Origin: Turbatrix aceti
Taxonomy: Eukaryota > Nematoda > Chromadorea > Rhabditida > Panagrolaimidae
Assembly (NCBI GenBank): GCA_963969345.1
Contig: OZ017767.1
Coordinates: forward strand, 8,212,739 to 8,276,738
Length of the DNA: 64,000 nucleotides
Reading direction: 5' to 3'
Below are positions 22,501 to 40,409 of the stretch, one piece after another. Numbering within the stretch: position 1 is the first letter of the stretch; the number at the start of each line of letters is the position of its first letter. The position numbers and the translations under genes were made by a program. Under the pieces are notes generated by a model. The model saw nothing but the letters and a program-made list of their open reading frames with translations. It was not told the origin of the DNA and made no database searches.

Positions 22501-25500
22501 CTAAAAAAAATTAAAAAATAAAAAAAATTTTTTTTTGTTTTAAAAATTTTTTCTGAAATCCCAAAATGGTACAAATTTTCCACTTGAGACCCAATTTTTT
22601 TCTTTCGGAAGTTCAAAATGTCAGTTTTCTAAAAAAAATTTTTACTCGAGATCCAAAAGCGTAATTTTCCGCTCAAAATCTAAAAAATTTTTTTAATTTT
22701 GCACTTGCAATCCAAAAACTGTTCATTTTTTAACTCACACTGAACTCAAAATACCGTAATTTAATTTCAACTTCTGTGAACCCCGTTTTTTTCAGACGCG
22801 GTGATCCAAAATCTCCAAGCGAACCAGGGCGACAAATTCATGTACAAATCCGGAATTTGGCGAAAAAGGGTTACGATCGAGGAACGCCGACGAGCGAGGT
22901 GTGAACGCCTGATCAAAAACCTCAAACCCGAACAGAGAAAACTCTTTGACGAACTTCACGATACGATCATGGAACGAAAGAGAATCGCTGACGAACGAAA
23001 AGCGAAACTGAGAAGTGAGCATCAAAAATTGCTGGATCAAAATATTCGCTACGCTTGCGAGAACCAAAGTGAAATGGACCGCGCCGATGAACACTCTGAC
23101 GATGATGAACAACAACAGCCGGGTGAGAACGGCCAACAACCCCGTGTGCGTGGTTCTGAATCCAGCCAGGTATCGCAGCGTGCTGCCGAGAGTCACAGAA
23201 GCCCAGTTGCACCTGTTCGTGATTCTCAGAGGAACGAAAACACCCTGGTTACGAGGATGCTTGAGTCCCCTGGGCCTTACGGGGATCCGATGATCAGCGA
23301 CAATGATTTCGCGGACGAAGACAATGACGAACTGCTTGAGAGCAAGCTCAAAGTCAGGATGCTTGTCGAGCAACACGTCGAAGTCACGGAACAGTAAGTT
23401 CGAAAAATTATTTTTTAAAAGTTTTTTTTCATGAAAAAAAGTTTTTTTTATAAAAAAAGTTTTTTTTAATCAAAATATTTTTTTAATCGTTTTACATAAA
23501 AATATCTTCTAAAATTTTTTAATTCGTTTTTCAAATTAAAAATTCTTCCAAATTTTTTTAAAATCTGTAATAAAATTTTTGTAAAAATTGAAAAAATAAT
23601 AATTTTTTTTTTGGTTTTTTTCTTTTTTTTTACCAAAAAAATTGTACAGATAAAATTTTTTTTTTAAATTTAAATTTAAAAAACGACAAAAAAATATTTT
23701 TGAACGAATTTTTGCAAGAAAAATTTTAAAATGTAAAAAAAAAATCTAAAATTTTTTATTATAAAAATCACTTTTTTGTTTGTTTTTAATAATTAGAAAA
23801 TGTTCATTTATTTGTATGACAAAAAATTTATAACATAAAAAAAATTTACATTTTCATTGCAAAAAATAAAATTTAATGAAATTTTTAAAAGCCTTTATAA
23901 ATTTTTTTGATAAAAATAAAAAATTGTTTTCAGCGACATCCACGTCATCGCGCAAAAAAGCATGCCTCGAGTCCGTCCGATTGTCTGCAAATACCTGCGC
24001 CGAATCCGAAAAGACAAGAACGCGATCGAAGTTGCCAAAAGACGTCGTCGAAAGCGTCGCTTTGCTGCCAAAAAGGAAGCTGCCTGCTCGCCAGCACTGG
24101 AAATCACCGAAGAAGACCGCTACTTTGCGAATGTGTGCTACCGCCTCGGCGACCTCCACCTCACCCCGGCCGCAGCCCACGTACTCAACCTCTCCCACGA
24201 CGACGTAGCCCTGTCAGACGGAACGGGCCCCCTCCGACGCGTCAAAGACCTCGTTCACAAGCAGGACCACAACGACGTGCCGTACTGGGGCACGGTGAGG
24301 ACGAGAGATGTCCATCAGCTGCTCTACGTCATCAATTCGACCGCTTTCCTGGAATCGGTGGTCTATTACGAGAAATACCTCAAAAATGGAAGTTTGGAGC
24401 GGTCAAGGAAGTTTTTTGGACCCAAACTGGATTCGGGGTGTATCGCAGTGCCCGAACTGCCGGCCAAGGCCATTGGATCGGCGCCTCCTGTTTTGGAGGA
24501 TTACAAAGTGCTGACCAATGACGTTATTTTGCCTTGCAGGTTGGTTTTTGGGTTGAAAAAATTTTTCATGGTTCAAACGGGGATTTTTTATTTCCGCGCG
24601 ATTTTTTGTTTTTAAAATCGGTTCATTTTTTTTTGTTATTAACAGACAGTCTGTGAGCCGATTTGAATTCGACGACACAGCAATTTTTACACTTTCAAAT
24701 TTTTTGAGCCAAAATTATAGAGGACCCTAAGGGCAGTCTAAAACCGCAATATTAGATTTTTTAAAAATCAGATTCTGAAGATTTGGGTTCAGATGTGTTT
24801 TCAAAAAATAGGATGTCACGTGTTTCGTTTGAGGGGAAATAATCTGAAAATTTGTTTAGAGGGGTTTCAAAAAACGGGGCACACGATAGCATACTCAGAT
24901 TTTTTAAAAAACTACTGCAAATATTTTTTATTGAATTTCGCCTTCACAAAATCGTCTTTACCGTTCCTTAAAAAAAATAATCGGGCTATACCACCTATCC
25001 TATCTGAAAGAGCGATTTTTTTGACACATAACGTAGTGTTCTTTGAAAAAACGTAGAGTGCCTTCCGCCTTCTGGGTCCCGATTTGTGGTAAAAACTACA
25101 TAAAAACCCCCTTTTTTGTGCTCGCGCGCGCGTGCGCATGCGCGTGCGCACTTCCCGCCATGTTTTTTGAAGGGGTTTTTGGTCGTTTTTACTACAAATC
25201 GAGACCCAGAAGGCGGAAAGCACTCTACGTTTTTTCAAAGAACACTACGCTATATGCCAAAAAAATCGCTCTTTCAGATAGGATAAGTGGTATATATAGT
25301 CCGATTATTTTTTTTAAGGAACGGTAAAGCCGATTTTGTGAAGGCGAAATTCAATAAAAAATATTTGCAGTTGTTTTTTGAAAAAATTGAGTAAGCCATC
25401 GTATTCCCCGTGCTCTGAAACCCCCGTAAGCAAATTTTCAGATTATTTCCCTACAAACGAAACACGTGACATCCTATTTTTTGAAAACACATCTGAACCC

Positions 25501-27428
25501 AAATCTCCAGAATCTGATTTTTTAAAAATCTAATATTGCGGTTTTAGACTGCCCTTAGGGTCCTCTATAATTTTGGCATAAAACATTTGAAAGTGTAAAA
25601 ATTGCTGTGTCGGCCCTCTCCCCTTGTTTGTAAATCGGCTCGCAGACTGTCTGTTAAAAATTTTTTATAAAAAAAATTTGTTGTAAAAAAATTTTTGTGC
25701 AAAAAATTTGTTTTCTGAATTTTAAAAAACACGAAAAAACCTTTTTTTTAAATGTAAAAAAAAATTAAAAAATTTTTTCAAAAAAAAATTTTTTTATTTC
25801 AAAAAAATGTTTTTTTTATATTTTCTGTATTTTATTTGAATTTTTCTATTCAATTTTTTTTGAATACCATTTTTTTTGAATTTAGAGTTCCACCTAGAAA
25901 AAAAATAAAATTTAGACAGGAACAGAAATAAATTTTTGTGACAAATTTTTTTGTCATAATTCAGGAAAAATCGTGTTTTTTTATTTTCAAAAAAAAATTT
26001 TTATTATTGAATATTCAAATTTTTTCCTTTATTTTTTTTCCAATTCCAAAATTAATGATTTTTTAGTGCAAACCTAGCCTTCGTCGATGGCATGCGTAAT
26101 TGGGCTCACCTCAGGATGATCAAGTCCTCCACTCGTTTCTTCGACATCATCGGCCCCGACGGCTCCCCCCAGTCACCTCAGGACCTGCCCTTCGGCCAGT
26201 ACGGCGCCCGTGTCGATATCGAACTGCCGCAACGCGTTACCGAAACCCAGCACTACAAACTGCTCAGAGCGCGGCTTTTCAAGGCCATGTTTCTGCCGAT
26301 GCTGGCGAGATGGGGAAATCTGTCTGCCGGGGCCAAGAAAAACTACATCGACTCCATGCACGCTGCCCATCGGCGCCGCGAGGCCCAGGCTGCCCAGGAA
26401 AGAGACGGCGTTGGCAATTTCCAGGTTTTTGATGAGGATTTGATCGATATTTCCCGGGCTCCGCTGCCGAATACGATAACAAGGGATCCTGATGAGATTT
26501 TGGGTAAGTTGATTTTTTTGCGGGTTTTAAAAAAAATTTTTTTTGATGCGGCGTGTTTTTAGCGGAATTGGACGCTCACCTGACTTCGACCGTGGAATCT
26601 GTGATCGCGGCTTGTAAACCGCCTACTCCGGCTCCTGCCCCTGCTCCGGTCCCGGCTCCGGTTGTTCTACCAACGCCTCCGCCAGAAACCAGAAGACGAT
26701 CTTCGAGGATTCAGCAACGTCAACTCGCTTCGTCGCCGCCGGAACAGCCTTCTTCGTCGGCAGATGAACCTTCGACGCCCTCAACTCCCGCAACGACAGC
26801 TGCATCGTCCCGGACGACGACCGTAACATCGACAGTAGCTCCGTCGACTGCGGATACAACGATGACGGAATCTGCCCCACCGACGCCGAAAAAGAAGCGC
26901 GCGAAGAGGAAGCCCAAATGCACACCGATTCAGGTGGAGTACAAACCGCTGAGGAACACGTCCTCCGCCTACCACGCCGCAATTGCTTCCTTCGCGAAGA
27001 ACAAAGACAAGCCACCGGAGCCTGAGAAGCCGCCTGTTTTGCTCAACTACACCCCTCGATGGATGCGGGTTCCCACGACGAATGCGACTCCCAACGGGGA
27101 ATTGACGCTCAGGGATATCCTGGTGCAAAAATATGGCAATCTTAAGAGTAAGTTTTTTTTTTTTGGAAAAAAAGTTTTTTTTTCGTGAAATTGAAAAAAA
27201 CATGGTTACATGGATTTTTTTGCAGGAACGCGCTCCAAAAAAGGTGACTACGATGCGGTTCACTCGGAACGACTTATGCAGTCTGCGAGCACCTGGTGGC
27301 AGCAGTCGAACCAACCGGAGCCTGGGCCGGGGCCGTCGACTGAGAACGCGACACCATCGACGCCTCGCGTGATCACGATTTCTGACACAACGGAAAATCC
27401 AGAACAGGAGGAGGAGGATGTTGATTGA
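19557..27428 (+). CDS. snpc-4: snRNA-activating protein complex subunit 4 (SNAP190, Myb repeats)
   Basis: The large DNA-binding subunit of SNAPc, which recognises the proximal sequence element of snRNA-type promoters. Twelve exons join in frame: 19557-19680, 19785-20170, 20221-20299, 20708-20979, 21036-21452, 21867-22148, 22204-22396, 22796-23393, 23934-24539, 26067-26503, 26563-27147 and 27226-27428, giving 1393 residues. An acidic stretch (about 65-85) precedes a coiled region. The diagnostic feature is four and a half Myb repeats at about 262-520: a half repeat, then repeats opening PWTAAEDKAL, RWTSEDDSKL, RWTKEEDKLL and PWQPEEDEIL. The C-terminal half is basic, then Pro/Ser/Thr-rich, with no domain I recognise. 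In C. elegans SNPC-4 also acts at piRNA clusters; whether this copy does is not visible. The tenth exon is preceded by a long intron holding a palindromic insertion. The start was chosen over an in-frame ATG at 19332 because only the downstream sequence looks conserved and acidic. Confidence 0.93.
20380..20560. repeat. Intronic repeat, inverted partner of 18530-18720
   Basis: Lies in the third SNAPc4 intron (20300-20707). See the partner entry. Repeated words include CATTTTACCGTATTT and CGATTGGTA, with two sub-copies. Confidence 0.7.
21470..21850. repeat. Degenerate intronic tandem repeat, CTCGGGACCxAAAATT type
   Basis: SNAPc4 intron 21453-21866 is built mostly of about ten loose copies of a 35-45 base unit with a core like TTTTCCACTCGGGACC followed by AAAATT. 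Related copies occur in a later intron of the same gene (22397-22795) and near 59230-59290. Confidence 0.65.
22550..22740. repeat. Second block of the CTCGGGACC-type intronic repeat
   Basis: About five degraded copies (cores like TTCCACTTGAGACCCAA and CTCGAGATCCAAAA) in the SNAPc4 intron 22397-22795, matching the block at 21470-21850. Confidence 0.55.
24643..25653. mobile_element. Near-full-length palindromic element in a SNAPc4 intron, TTAA flanks
   Basis: About 1.01 kb made of two arms of roughly 450 bases that are inverted copies of each other (about 24643-25090 and 25190-25653). Ends are CAGACAGTCTGTGAGCCGAT and its near complement. TTAA flanks both ends (24639-24642 and 25654-25657), either a target duplication or part of the inverted repeat. 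The centre holds an alternating CG/TG tract (about 25125-25150). There is no coding capacity. It sits in the intron 24540-26066, so it would be removed from the mRNA. Snap-back MITE is the best description. TTAA suggests a piggyBac-like or Kolobok-like mobiliser, but the end sequence does not decide this. Confidence 0.8.
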
Positions 27429-28659
27429 TTTTGACGACCCCGTCGATGATCTCTAAACAAAAACTCAATTTTGTGGGTAACACACGTGTTTTTGTTTGCC
27501 TGCCACGTGTATGTAATTTTGTTGATAAATTTTTTGTTTGTTTGTTTGAATTTTTGAAGAATGGAAATTTTTGATGGATATTTTACAGAACGCGTTTTTA
27601 TTCTGTACAGAATCTGTAAATAATCTGTAAATTTTACAGATTCTGTAAACATACAGATAACGGATCCTGGGAAAGTCAGCTGATAAATTTACCTAGGTTA
27701 CCGTAATCGATGGTCGTTTTTTTTGGGGAGAAAAATTATAGGGTGTTTTTATCTAAAAAAAAAGTTTGAAAAAAGTTAGCACCTGAAATTCCTGGAAAAC
27801 AGTTTTTGACAATTTTTTACCTGGATGACAAAATTTTGGATCAAGTGGGCCTGACAGGTGACATCCGGGCCTTGTTTAACTATTAGCAATGAACAGCACT
27901 CAAAATAGTCGTGCTCATTATGTAACAGTTAAACACGGCAACCTGGAGCAACCGACTGGCCCCGGCGATGATGACGAAGACAAAGACGATATTGACCATA
28001 AACAGACCTGGACGGCGTCTGTCTAATGCCATCCATCCCAGGCCAGACATGTCAGAGGCGGTCCGACTTGACCCTGATCAACCAAAAGTAGGGTAGGAGC
28101 ATCTCACCAGAGCGGTCGAAAGCAATCAGGAAAGATGGTGAGAGGAAGACGAGCCGAAAACACCACCGATATCGTCAACGACGGTCGAGGGGGGGTTGAG
28201 ATAAGGCAAAGACGAAGGCGGCGCCGGCCTCGGATGGCTTGTCCTATTCCTTGTTTGTGCAAGCAAGCCAGGAATGCTCGGCTCGGCGGCAGGACAGGTG
28301 ATAAAGAGGGGCTGTGTACGGAGCGGAGTGCATGGCAATGAAAATGAACATGTTCGAGATAAGAGCAGGAGCGGCCTGACCTGGCCCGGCTAGCCCTGTT
28401 GAGAGCAAATCAATTTTTTTGTAGTACTTTAAAAAAAAAGTATTATACTATTTTTGATGATTTCAATAACAAAAATGGTATTTGCGATGACGGGGAGTTC
28501 AAAATTATACAATAAAATGGAAAACAGGAATTCTGGGAGATTTGAGCCGCGTCGGGGCATAAAAGTGCAATTAGATGTCTCATTCAACATCGCAAGTCAC
28601 CTAAATTCCCAAAAGATTTATTGAAAACCGTAAAAACAGACATGAAACTTTTTTAGGTA
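27429..28659. other. Intergenic downstream of SNAPc4
   Basis: Contains the SNAPc4 3' flank with a strong hairpin (27607-27646), then a less AT-rich stretch (about 27850-28400) without a supported gene. No polyadenylation signal is certain. Confidence 0.4.
27607..27646. other. Perfect 14-bp inverted repeat near the SNAPc4 3' end
   Basis: ACAGAATCTGTAAA at 27607-27620 pairs with TTTACAGATTCTGT at 27633-27646 around a 12-base loop, which itself holds another ATCTGTAA. It lies about 180 bases after the SNAPc4 stop and may sit in the 3' UTR. Function unknown. Confidence 0.5.
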
Positions 28660-28890
28660 AACAACGTGTTTTTACGGTCCCGCAACGCAAAAACAGCCAA
28701 TATGCGTGTCTTTTCGGTCCTGCAACGAAAAAACGGTCAATTTACGTTTTTTTCGCGGTCTTGCAATGAAAAAAGAACCAAATTACGGTTTTTACGGTCC
28801 CGCAGCGAAAAAACCACCAATATGGTTTGTTTTTCGGTCCTGCAACGAAAAAAAAGCTAATTTACGTTTTTTACGGTCTTGCAACGAAAA
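28660..28890. repeat. Tandem repeat, about 39-bp unit, six copies
   Basis: Each unit contains TTTTTACGGTCCCGCAACGA (or a close variant), then AAAAA and an AATTTACG or AATATGCG tail. The copies alternate between two subtypes, which suggests a two-unit higher-order period of about 80 bases. It lies just beyond the 3' end of the RECQ1 gene. Confidence 0.75.
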
Positions 28891-29010
28891 TTCTTTTTTT
28901 TGTTGATAAAATGTCAAAAATCATCATTTTATTACCACCAAAGAATCATTGACAACAAATTATATACCAATTATACGCACAAACAACAATTCACCCTAAA
29001 AAAAACCAAG

Positions 29011-35489
<6,479 letters not shown>

Positions 35490-37410
35490 ATGGAACTGGA
35501 AACATTTGATGTGAGTATTTTTTTTTATCGTAAAAACGGTGACGCTGGTACTGTTTCCGGGATTTGAATTTTGCAAGGGTTTAGGATTTGCAGTTTATTG
35601 TTACCGTAATTGTTGTTGATAAGGTTTAGTTGGGGTGTGAGCCTGCAATTTGCAATTGCTAATTCTTCTTTTGTTATTTCCAAAAGACAAATTGGGCTCA
35701 ACAGCTTCGAAAAACTTTTTTTGTCTTAAAAAAAAATATTTTGCTGATCGACAAATATGTTTATTCTATTTAAATATCTGTAATTGCATATTGTAAAATC
35801 TTTAAGCTGCCAAATTTGACCGCGGGGATGCCTTATAATCGTTTTGTTACACTTTTATCCATTTTTTTGGAAGATCAAATACTCCATTTTTTAGAATACC
35901 AGTACATTCGAGCATTTAACAATGCCAACATGGTACTACCTCTTTATCGATATCGTCACTCTCATACTGCATATTTTATCTGCCGTCGGCAATGGATTCA
36001 TCATTTATCTATTTTTTAAAACCAAATCGCTGTGGTACAACTTGGCATTACGATTGATTCTCCTACTTTGCATCTCGGATTTTGGATTCGCTGTCACAGG
36101 TTTGTTTGTTTTTTGTTGTTCGAAAATTGATTAACTATAGTTTTCATTATGCAAAATTAAATTCCTCGAAATCTGACATCAAAAATCAAATTATTGAAGT
36201 CTCAGACTGCATGCTTGAACGGACAGAACATGTTCTGCCTAAAAAACATAACGTTAAAAGTGACGGTGTAAAAAACGTGATTACTTCAAATGTTGTTACT
36301 TTTTCATTGAGCTGTTCATAATCATAATTACACAACATTTGCTTCCGCTTATTTTACTAAGAATGTACCAGAAAACACTTGTGAGTAGTCATCAACTTTT
36401 TTTTACAATAGTTTTCAATAGGGGTACAAATTGTACCACGCAATTACCGTAGCGGTAGTCAAAGCATCTGTCTGATCCAAAAATAATGTCAATGACACTC
36501 ATTAGCTCCTGGTTTCTCTGCTCCCACTTGCCACCCTGAATTTAAGTATGATTGAGGATGACTCAATCACGCAAAGTATTCACATACAAAAAAAACCAAA
36601 CACTTTCAGGAATGCCGTACATTATCTACTATACAGTATACTGGAATCCAGTACTCCTAGATTATCCACCATTCACCATCTTGGTGATCAGTTCACCGCT
36701 GCTGATGCAATTCAAACTGAACCTTATCATTACGATAGCCATTGCCATTGACCGGTTGCAAGCAATGAAAACCCTCGCGTACTATCGAAAGAAGAATCAC
36801 ATGTTTTTTGTCTGGATGACACTAGGCGTCGGTTTGGGTCTCGGCATCGGCGATGTTGCTCTCGAGTTTTACACTGCCGAATTCGATGTTCATCGCTATC
36901 ACTGCGCTGGAATTGGATGCTTCCAGGATATTATTTTCAGAGCTTATTGGGGGATTAGCAACATGGTACGTTCGCACACATACAAAAATTGAAAACCTGA
37001 GTTACGATGGTTTTTAGGTTTTAAACGTCATTGCACTGTTCCTGACAATAGCATTTGCCCTAGCGTTAAACAGCTTCCAAACTTCCATGTCGGGTCGCGA
37101 GCTGCTCCAGCTCAAGCAGGCAAACCGGCTCTCGATCGGTATCCTGATCATTTCCATGATATTCCTTCTAGTGCCGTCGACGTTGGTTGGCATCATTGAG
37201 CTCTTCCACCTCGAAGTCTTCAAAACATTCGGTCCGTTCTACCAAGTTGGACTTATTCTCGCCGGGGCGTCCAACAGCGTCATCTACATCACGCAGCACG
37301 TGGAAATCAAACACGCTGTCCAGAGAGTGTTTTATCGCAACAAATCTTCACTTTTCAATGTCACTGGAATGAATTCTACCGTCGTTCGCAGAACAGGGGT
37401 GCATTCTTGA
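35490..37410 (+). CDS. Nematode chemoreceptor-like 7TM receptor, copy A
   Basis: Four exons join in frame (35490-35510, 35895-36099, 36610-36965, 37018-37410) to give 324 residues. A short extracellular N-terminus with an N-glycosylation site (NTST, residues 8-11) precedes helix 1 (ending GNGFIIYLFF). A DRLQ motif closes helix 3. A Cys-containing second extracellular loop (HRYHCAGIGCFQ) and a final helix with GASNSVIYITQHVEIKHA complete the seven-helix pattern. It is a paralogue of the next two receptors, clearly more distant, and has no intron in exon 2 where they have one. It resembles nematode serpentine chemoreceptors, but I cannot place it in a named family with confidence. Such receptors act in the plasma membrane, usually of sensory neurons. 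The ligand is unknown. Confidence 0.85.
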
Positions 37411-38966
37411 TTTTTTTGTTGATCGACGGACCCGTTTAGGATGCTTATGACAACTTATCTTAATTTAGTGTTGCAAAATATTTTGCAATAAAGATTTTTT
37501 AAAGTTGATGTTTTAGAGTATGCAAAAGTAAACAAACATGACCATCGAGAAAAAAATTGTTAACATGTGTACAAGTTTGTTGTAACTCGGTGTTTTCGCC
37601 CATTAAAAGTCAGTTAATTGAGTCTCATGCGCACGTGCGTTTTTTAAATGTTGAATACGGCCAAGGTAATATACGTCAATTTCACACCACTGCAGACAAC
37701 ACGACAAGTTGTTTTTAAAAATACAGTAATTTTGTTAACGCTCAATCAACCCTGTCTGTTATTTTTCCAGAGGCCTCGTTTTTGTTGTTTGAATTCTGAA
37801 TATTCAGTTTTATCAGCTCGGTTCATCAGTGTTGAATTTCTAAACTTTTGTGACTATGTTTTGACTCTTGCAAGTAGGAAACTAAAGTTCATTCATCTTA
37901 CCTCCAATTGATCATAACGTTTTTATTTCATTTTGATACTTCCAAGTTATATCATACGGCACCTGAGTATACAGTTTTGGATCTTATAATTTTAATTTTA
38001 TTTGCTTGCTGTAAAATGTAATAAAAAGTTTAGTGGGTTCATTTCCCATAAAAAGTAAGTAAGCTACAAATTTTATTACTGCCATCAGGTGACTAGGACA
38101 TATTTAGCTAGCAAAAGCAGCGGGGGTGTCTGCAGCAGATTTGGTTTTCCAAGAGTTGAAAATAAATGTTATTGTAGTTGACGCAACATCCAATTCGTCG
38201 ATGAAAACCATTTTGTGCGCGTTTGATCGAAAAATATTACATGTTTTTATTTCATTATATTTTTTTGGTAAATTCACTTTTTTAGAAAGCTGCGACTTAT
38301 GTGTCGTTCTAGTTGTGTTTAATTAAATTTTTAACCTTCAGAGTAGACGCATTGGAACTGCGTAGACATAGTATATAATGAGGTTATAAAGTTGACTTGT
38401 AATCTCATAACATTGGAACAATACCGAAAACATCAAAACAGGTAAATAACATAACAACTTAGTCACGAACAAGAAATTTTGGAACCAGATATGAATATAA
38501 CCAACAGGTAAGTATTATAGTGATTGGTTGTCCTGGCAAAACAAAATTTCACGCTAACAAAATTTTCAAGTTAAACAAAATTTCAAGCTAATATGTATGC
38601 CGGTTGTCTGGAAAATTCTTTCGGGAAAAAACTTTTCCCACTGTGCTTAATTACTGTTTCGTTCGGTACCATCTTACTGGCCAATTCGTTCGTAAAAGCT
38701 TTTTTTTATTTTTTTATTCGTTGTATTATTTATCCGAAACAAATTTGTTTTCCGGACGTTTTGGAGCAAGATTTGTTTTTTTTTCAATGTGAAATGTACC
38801 AACCCAATTAAAAAATCACTATTCTTGGAGAACCAAATAGAAAAAAAACAAGTGGTGAGAAGAAGACAGAATGAGATTCCCGTAGAAAGGGATACAAGAT
38901 ACTAAATATAAGCGTTTGCATACCTTTTGCATCAAAAAGTACTTTCTGTTCGGTTACAGCATAGCA
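37411..38966. other. Intergenic, includes start of the receptor tandem duplication
   Basis: Its second half (about 38040 onward) matches 41290 onward. Shared pieces include a TAAGTAA-containing block with GCAGCG near 38090-38150 and 41360-41400, and TTGACTTGTAATCTCATAAC near 38390 and 41655. No separate gene is supported. Confidence 0.5.
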
Positions 38967-40409
38967 ATGAGCATGTCAGCGGAATACTATCTCGGCGTCG
39001 ACATCTTGATTTTGACAATTCAGCTGTTTTCGTTATTTGGAAACGGTTTTATTGTTTGGCTCTTTTTTAGGTCCGTTTAAGTTCCATTCAGCAAATGTTT
39101 CAATTAAAGCATGTTTTTCAGGACCAATAAACTTTACGATAACCAAGCACTGCGATTAATCTTGCTTCTGTGTGTAACGGATTTTGTGTTTGCTGTGACA
39201 GGTAAGAATTAATCGAATACCTAAAAACTAATGTAAATAGTTTTGAGTTTAAAATATGCTAAATTGGTAACCACAAATATCAGCATCGGCTTTGAAACAA
39301 ACGAATCAAAAATCAAAGGGTTTGAAGCAAATGTTCGAAGACCAAACACAGTTTGGTCAAAACTGAAATCCGTTTACCTTCGTAGACGGCTGGGCTCCCG
39401 TTTACTAAACTTGACATCAAGTGCTTATATTAGATAGTGTCCCACAAACATGCAAAAAACATGTGCAGAATTGGTAAAGGTGTTAATTGATTATTTTTAT
39501 TGTTTTTCAGCACTGCCGTATATAATTTATTACATTGTGCTCTGGAACCCTGTGCTGTTTGACTACTCACCTATGTTCATGGTCACGTCAAGTATACCGT
39601 TGGTCGTGCAATTTAAACTTAATTTGATCATAACAATTGCCATTGCCGTCGACAGACTACAGGTAGGTCGCCGTCACCCTTTTGCCGAACTTTGGTCATC
39701 AAAGTGTGTTTCAGGCAATGAAGGCCATGGTGTACTACCGAAAGAAAAATCACATGTTCCACGTCTGGATGACACTACTCATCGGCGTGGCACTGGGCGC
39801 CATAGATGTCGTGTTGGAATACATGACCACAATTTTTGATGTTCACCGGTATAACTGCGCGGCCATCGGCTGTTTTCAGGAGTTCAACTTCAGGGCGTAT
39901 TGGGGGATCAGTAACATGGTAAGATTTGTTGAAATTCCAAAGACCACATCAAAGAACGTTCTTTTCAGGCGCTGAACGTGGTAGCACTGATACTGACACT
40001 CTGGGTGGCGGTTGAACTTAACGGCTTCCAAACGTCCATGCAAGGCCGGGAACTCAATCAGCTCAAACAAGCAAACCGTCTCTCAGCAGGCATCCTGATC
40101 ATCTCCATGATCTTCCTCCTCGTGCCGTCCACCTTCGTCGGCATCATCGAACTTTTCCACTTGGACATCTTCAGAAAGTTCGGTCCTTTCTATATCGTCG
40201 GTCTCCTCCTCGCTGGCGCGTCCAACAGTGTCATCTACATAACGCAACACGTGGAAATACGGCATGCTGTTAGGAAAGTGTTCGGAAGCAGGGTTGCTAG
40301 TTTGTCTCAAGCGACGTCAAATATCCCAAAAGACATGATCTCAAAGACAATGCCAACTAAAACCACCAAAGCTACAACAATTAACGCTCTAAAAACTTAT
40401 GCAAGTTGA
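38967..40409 (+). CDS. Nematode chemoreceptor-like 7TM receptor, copy B
   Basis: Five exons join in frame (38967-39070, 39122-39201, 39511-39662, 39715-39918, 39969-40409) to give 326 residues. It has the same architecture as copies A and C: helix 1 ending GNGFIVWLFF, DRLQ after helix 3, HRYNCAAIGCFQ in the second extracellular loop, and GASNSVIYITQHVEIRHA in the last helix, then a Ser/Thr/Lys-rich cytoplasmic tail. Exon 4 encodes the same protein sequence as exon 4 of copy C, and exon 5 is almost the same up to the tail, while exons 1-2 differ at about a fifth of positions. Intron 3 is also nearly identical to that of copy C. AATAAA-type text follows the stop near 40482. Confidence 0.87.

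Noticed and set aside
28660..28890. CRISPR-like array
   Set aside because: Unit has no constant-repeat/variable-spacer structure and the genome is eukaryotic; it is a minisatellite.
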